Shown here piece after piece: positions 59,910 through 64,000 of a stretch of 64,000 bases of DNA. A model generated the notes under the pieces. It was given only the letters and a program-made list of their open reading frames with translations, was not told the DNA's origin and made no database searches. The position numbers were made by a program, and so were the translations under genes. The DNA comes from Calendula officinalis (lineage: Eukaryota; Streptophyta; Magnoliopsida; Asterales; Asteraceae), in assembly GCA_963853835.1 (NCBI GenBank), contig OY970822.1:20121058-20185057 (forward strand), written 5' to 3'. How positions within the stretch are numbered: the first letter of the stretch is position 1; each line of letters opens with the position of its first letter.

Positions 59910-62900
59910 CTAATGTTGTGCCCATCTCCCAAACTTCATTGTCATTATCTTTCTTTTTTTGTTCACTTTATGCTTAGCAGCAATTCTAAGCTTTCTCTTA
60001 GCATTTCTCATTGGATTAACAACCGCCATAATTTTCTCACCTTGTCTTCTCTTATCTCTCTTTGCCTTGAGATTTTTCTGTATCAAACTATAAACTTGAA
60101 CAAAATTCTGAACGCCAATTACATCACGAATGCTATCGCGCACATGTTGTGCAAATTGTTTCACATCATCTGCAATAATCATGAATCAGCTTCAATGGTA
60201 TATAAAAGGGTAAAACAGGAAACACTAGAAAAACAATTGAATATAAGATCTTAACAACTTACCTTCGACAATTTTGCCAGCAAATCCCTCACAGATCTTG
60301 TACAAAGGAAGGAGGACCTGATAAGCATAACTTTGACCGTCTTTCTGGTCAAACTGTTCCATAACTTCATTCTTATCAAGGATTTTTGGTGATACTTCTT
60401 TGAAACTCTCAAACACGATTCTCATCTGCAAAGCGTTCACCACAATTATCAGTAACAACTAACAAGAATCTGCACTGCAAACTTATTAAAAATCATTTTT
60501 AAAAAAAAGTAACCTGAACTTCATCCATATCAAGTGCAATCTTTCCCATCCTTTTAAGTAAAGCAGAAATAAGCAAATAGCAATGACGATTGCAAGTGTC
60601 CATGTCATAATGACCATTTAACCCTGATGCTAAAGATGCAAACATACTTCTTCCTTTTCTTGAATCAAGAATCACAAAACTTTTTAAGAGAATTTCTTCG
60701 TCTTTTTGGTCAAGATTTGACCAAAAATTTAGACCGTCTTGTAAAAACGAATGTAACTTAGGAATTACAAAGACTATATTTTTCTTAAGATATGTGATTG
60801 CTGACTTATCAGTAAGTGATGCTTTTAATTGACCACAAAAAGAGACTGCTAGCAGAAAAAGTCTACTTGGTCTCATCAAGAAATTATTTCTTTCATCATT
60901 TTGTAATTCCTTAAAGTAAAATGCAATAAGTCGGTTTGAGATATCACGCAGCCAAATATGGGGATGCAGCAACATTTCAATCATCATTTCCCAAATATCC
61001 TGCAAAAAAAAAAAGCACCACAAATCAAGATTAAATATTGACCGACTCTACAGAAAATAGTTAAAACGGATGAAATAAATAAATAAACGAACCTCAAAAT
61101 CTTTCCCAAAGGTTAGTTTGGGAAATTGTTGTAATATCTTCTCGAAAAGAACGAGTGTATAATAAGCTTCTTTCCAAAGGGGAATCGTTGCTCCATTAGA
61201 AGGATCTGTTGGACCATTTTTGGAAATTTTGATTGCAGATGATAATACACGTCTAATTACTGGAAAAATAGCATCGATATGTTTTTCAAAGCGGTCCTTT
61301 TTTACTTCCACCAACAGTCCCAAAACCTGAAATTTAAAAAACAATTAAAAAGGAAACAAAAATAATTATAAGTTTTAACCTAATTAAACAAGAATCACCT
61401 GCGCTGCAGCACTCCATAAACCCTGTTTTTCGCCTGTATACCAATTCAAAGTGTATTCCAAAATAGAATGAACATTTTGTGAGCCAACACGATCAATCAG
61501 ACGCTTTAATGCAGCACCGGTCATAGATCGCACTTTATTGTCTGAATCATTTGCTAAACAAACAACAAGTTGAAGGAAAAGAGTTTGTGATTGCTCATCC
61601 ACAATTTGTTGTGGAAATTTAATAATAACCGCATATATCATTTCAAGTACAGCTTCTCTCCCACTCGAATGCTCATATCTACAACAACAAAAAAATTAAT
61701 TTCCAAAAAATAAAATTAATTAAAGAGTCGATGTTACCTTAAATTTGAGAGCAAAAAGTCGATATGTTGTTGCAGGCGTTTTTGCGACAAGGAGTAATCG
61801 AGCAAAAATTGCAAAAAAATCTCACTGCATTTCTTGCGTATGGATTCAAGTTGACTTGTTACCATTAGTTCTGCAACTTGTTTAGCAAGATCATATATTT
61901 CAGGAACAACTACTTTACGGTTGACTATTGCTTTCAATAAAGAAAGAGCAATAAAAGACGGATTCCTTTCAAGATCCACAAAAAGTGGGAACTGAAGAAG
62001 CATATGAATTTGATCAGAAGAGAGTGTGATTCGTGTGCTTTTTAAAAGAACTGTTAATAACCGTATGCAAGATTCAGCCAATGGGCTGGTAGCATTAACA
62101 GAACTGTGGAGGATAACAAAAAGTGCACTTTTTATATTATCTGCTTGCGAATCGAGGGACGGTAATGGAATTTTGACCAGAATTGAAAGACACAAAAGAG
62201 CTTCAGATGTTATATCTTCAAACTTGGAGCTCAAGCAACCGCATAACAACCCAACAAACGGGTCCAGCATTGATAATATGTGCTCTTGGTTTTCTTTCCA
62301 TTTGGTTTTCTTAATTCGATTATGCAAAATACCAAGAGCAAATACCGTGATGAGATGTGAACTTTGCTTGTTGCTGACGTCAGCATTGTCTTCAATGAGG
62401 CCATATATGAAAATAAGGAGGTCTTTCTCGTTGACAGATGGGTTGCACTTGATACCTGCAGCTATATGTTGCAACATAGTTGCCAACTTTGACTTCAACT
62501 TTGGGGTCAACTGCTGCTGAAGATGACGTGTAATGGGTGACATCAGCTTCAATGCATGTGTTTTAAACGTGATGTTTTGAGCAATTAATGTGAGGGATTC
62601 AAATGATTTCCTTTTTCTCGTTTCCTTCATTTTTGAAGCAATCTTTTCAACGTCTTTTTCTTCAGACACATCACCAAGAATATCACTTTCAGCAACAGAC
62701 AGAAGCTCATCCACACAATAATCCAACTTCCCGCTAACGGGACCCGTTAAACACTTTAATAATATAAAATTGAGTGTAAACCCTAGCACATGAAGCTCAA
62801 ATCCTCTTTTTAAAGTCGATCTCAAAACTTTAAGAACAAACTGCAGATATTCTAACCCTAATTCTTTCAAACAAGCAGCAAGAGCCAACCGTGCTTCATC

Positions 62901-64000
62901 ACGAACACTTTCTAACCGACTTTTTAAAAAATTTGCAACACGGTGAATGATAGTAGGAAGTTGTAGCTCCAACACGTTACCCGGAAGCAATTTATATAAC
63001 TTGAGTGCAACAAGACTGGCATTAACATTGACATTATCAGTATCCAAAGTCAACAACTTTTGTACTTTTGGTAACATCTTTTCTTGAAGAGAAGTTTGTA
63101 TGTCAGAATGTTGGTTGACCAAAGTGTCGGTATCGTGTGAAAAATGGAAGTTGTCGAGAATAGAGCAAATTAGTCGCAAAAAGAGTTTTGGTCTGTCGGG
63201 TTTAAGTTTGAGTTCTTTGAAACATTTGTTTAAAAGTGCATAATATTGTTTCCAGCCCATTAAACTAGAAATAGATGCAAGTGCTTCAATGCATGCATTT
63301 CTTAAATGCTCTCCTTTTCCATCTTTTACTTCAAGTAACATGTTGAATATGAGCGGGACCACTACTTTATTTGTAACAACCTGGATCATTTAAAAATAAG
63401 GTAAGTAATTAATTTTATGTATTAAATAAAAATATATGAATAAAAATTTTACCTCTGACAAATGGTGAGAACGAGTAACACTGGAGAAACGCAACAATGC
63501 CCTTGATCTCATATGCTTCTGTATTCATTAAAATTCAAGCCGACAGTAAAAAGTAATGTTAGTAACAGTAAATATATTCTTCTTTTATAAAAAATAATAA
63601 TTAGTAAGAAATTGTAACCTGTAAGTGAACGATATTATGAAAGAAATCTTTTTCTGCGTCTTCATTGCACAGAGCACGATATGATTCAAGGTTAGACACA
63701 TTAGGAAGCTTCAACACCATCTCTTTTAGTAAATCCATCCACACCTACAAATTAAAATATAAAAAATAAATCAAGTAATTATGACAAAATATAACAAAAT
63801 AAAAATGATATAGTAAATAAGTGTTTCACCTTTTTAACTGTAGTTTCTTTGTTCATAGCATCCCCCATGTACTTCAAGAAAAAGTTGTTTATTATGTTCT
63901 GAATGCGTGTTTCAGACCAACTCCCAACCAATTCACCAGAAATAATCTTACTACAAAAATCAATAAAAAGACGCAAAAGCCCATATGCACTGTTCCTCAA
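59910..64000 (-). CDS. UTP20: UTP20 / DRIM, small-subunit processome component, C-terminal part
   Basis: Exons on the minus strand: 64000-63830 (enters from beyond the window), 63744-63619, 63518-63453, 63380-61738, 61678-61399, 61326-61093, 60999-60514, 60425-60263, 60169-59910. All are in phase, 1142 residues visible. The family is roughly 2,600-2,800 residues, so more than half (the N-terminal side) lies outside. UTP20 is a HEAT-repeat protein bound to U3 snoRNP and needed for 18S rRNA processing in the nucleolus. Diagnostic stretches are DVEKIASKMKETRKRKSFES, FLKSRLESVRDEARLALAAC and ALKRLIDRVGSQNVHSILEY. The tail is strongly basic (NPMRNAKRKLRIAAKHKVNK), as is typical for UTP20. No break is seen in the visible part. 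Confidence 0.93.

Noticed and set aside
62026..62520. 164-codon plus-strand frame
   Set aside because: Antisense shadow of the large UTP20 exon.

Overview
This is nuclear DNA of a flowering plant: AT-rich, with spliced genes using canonical GT..AG introns and dense transposon debris. The long Ty1/copia element, with its extra 3' reading frame, resembles elements I recall from the daisy family, so Asteraceae is my best guess (moderate confidence, no search possible).

Six host genes can be built exon by exon. (1) 3413-5699 +, a type I membrane protein with signal peptide and C-terminal membrane anchor. (2) 6397-8931 +, pTAC5, a plastid nucleoid protein with four CxxCxGxG zinc motifs. (3) 10815-14627 +, SF3B1, the HEAT-repeat core of U2 snRNP, with an intronless CDS. 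(4) 17220-21778 -, an 18-exon GH116 (GBA2-type) glucosylceramidase. (5) 46322-47965 -, an unrecognised 217-residue protein. (6) 54194-57185 +, a NIPA-type magnesium transporter. A seventh, UTP20 of the small-subunit processome (59910 to the right edge, -), is cut by the window and lacks its N-terminal half. These are unrelated housekeeping genes; nothing suggests they act as one pathway.

The space between genes is mobile DNA. A 4.8 kb Helitron (22519-27287) keeps a broken helicase and a 172 bp tandem repeat built on a palindrome. An 11.3 kb copia retrotransposon (29052-40360, TSD TTAAG) has gag and pol broken in several places. Downstream of RNase H it carries a large accessory reading frame preceded by a 139 bp tandem duplication, a TATA box and two AAACCCTA boxes, which looks like an internal promoter. 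Three hAT-type MITEs with exact 8 bp target duplications (133-876, 43805-44145, 55216-55756) have interiors made of short GGTTCCGG/CCGAACC/CCCGA repeats. Two or three Stowaway-like MITEs, two related mini-Helitrons (2679-3067 and 51257-51682) and LINE remnants complete the picture.

The strongest candidates for something little described are the accessory frame of the copia element with its own promoter-like region, and the nonamer TTACTACTG with its reverse complement scattered through LTRs, spacer and coding parts of that element.
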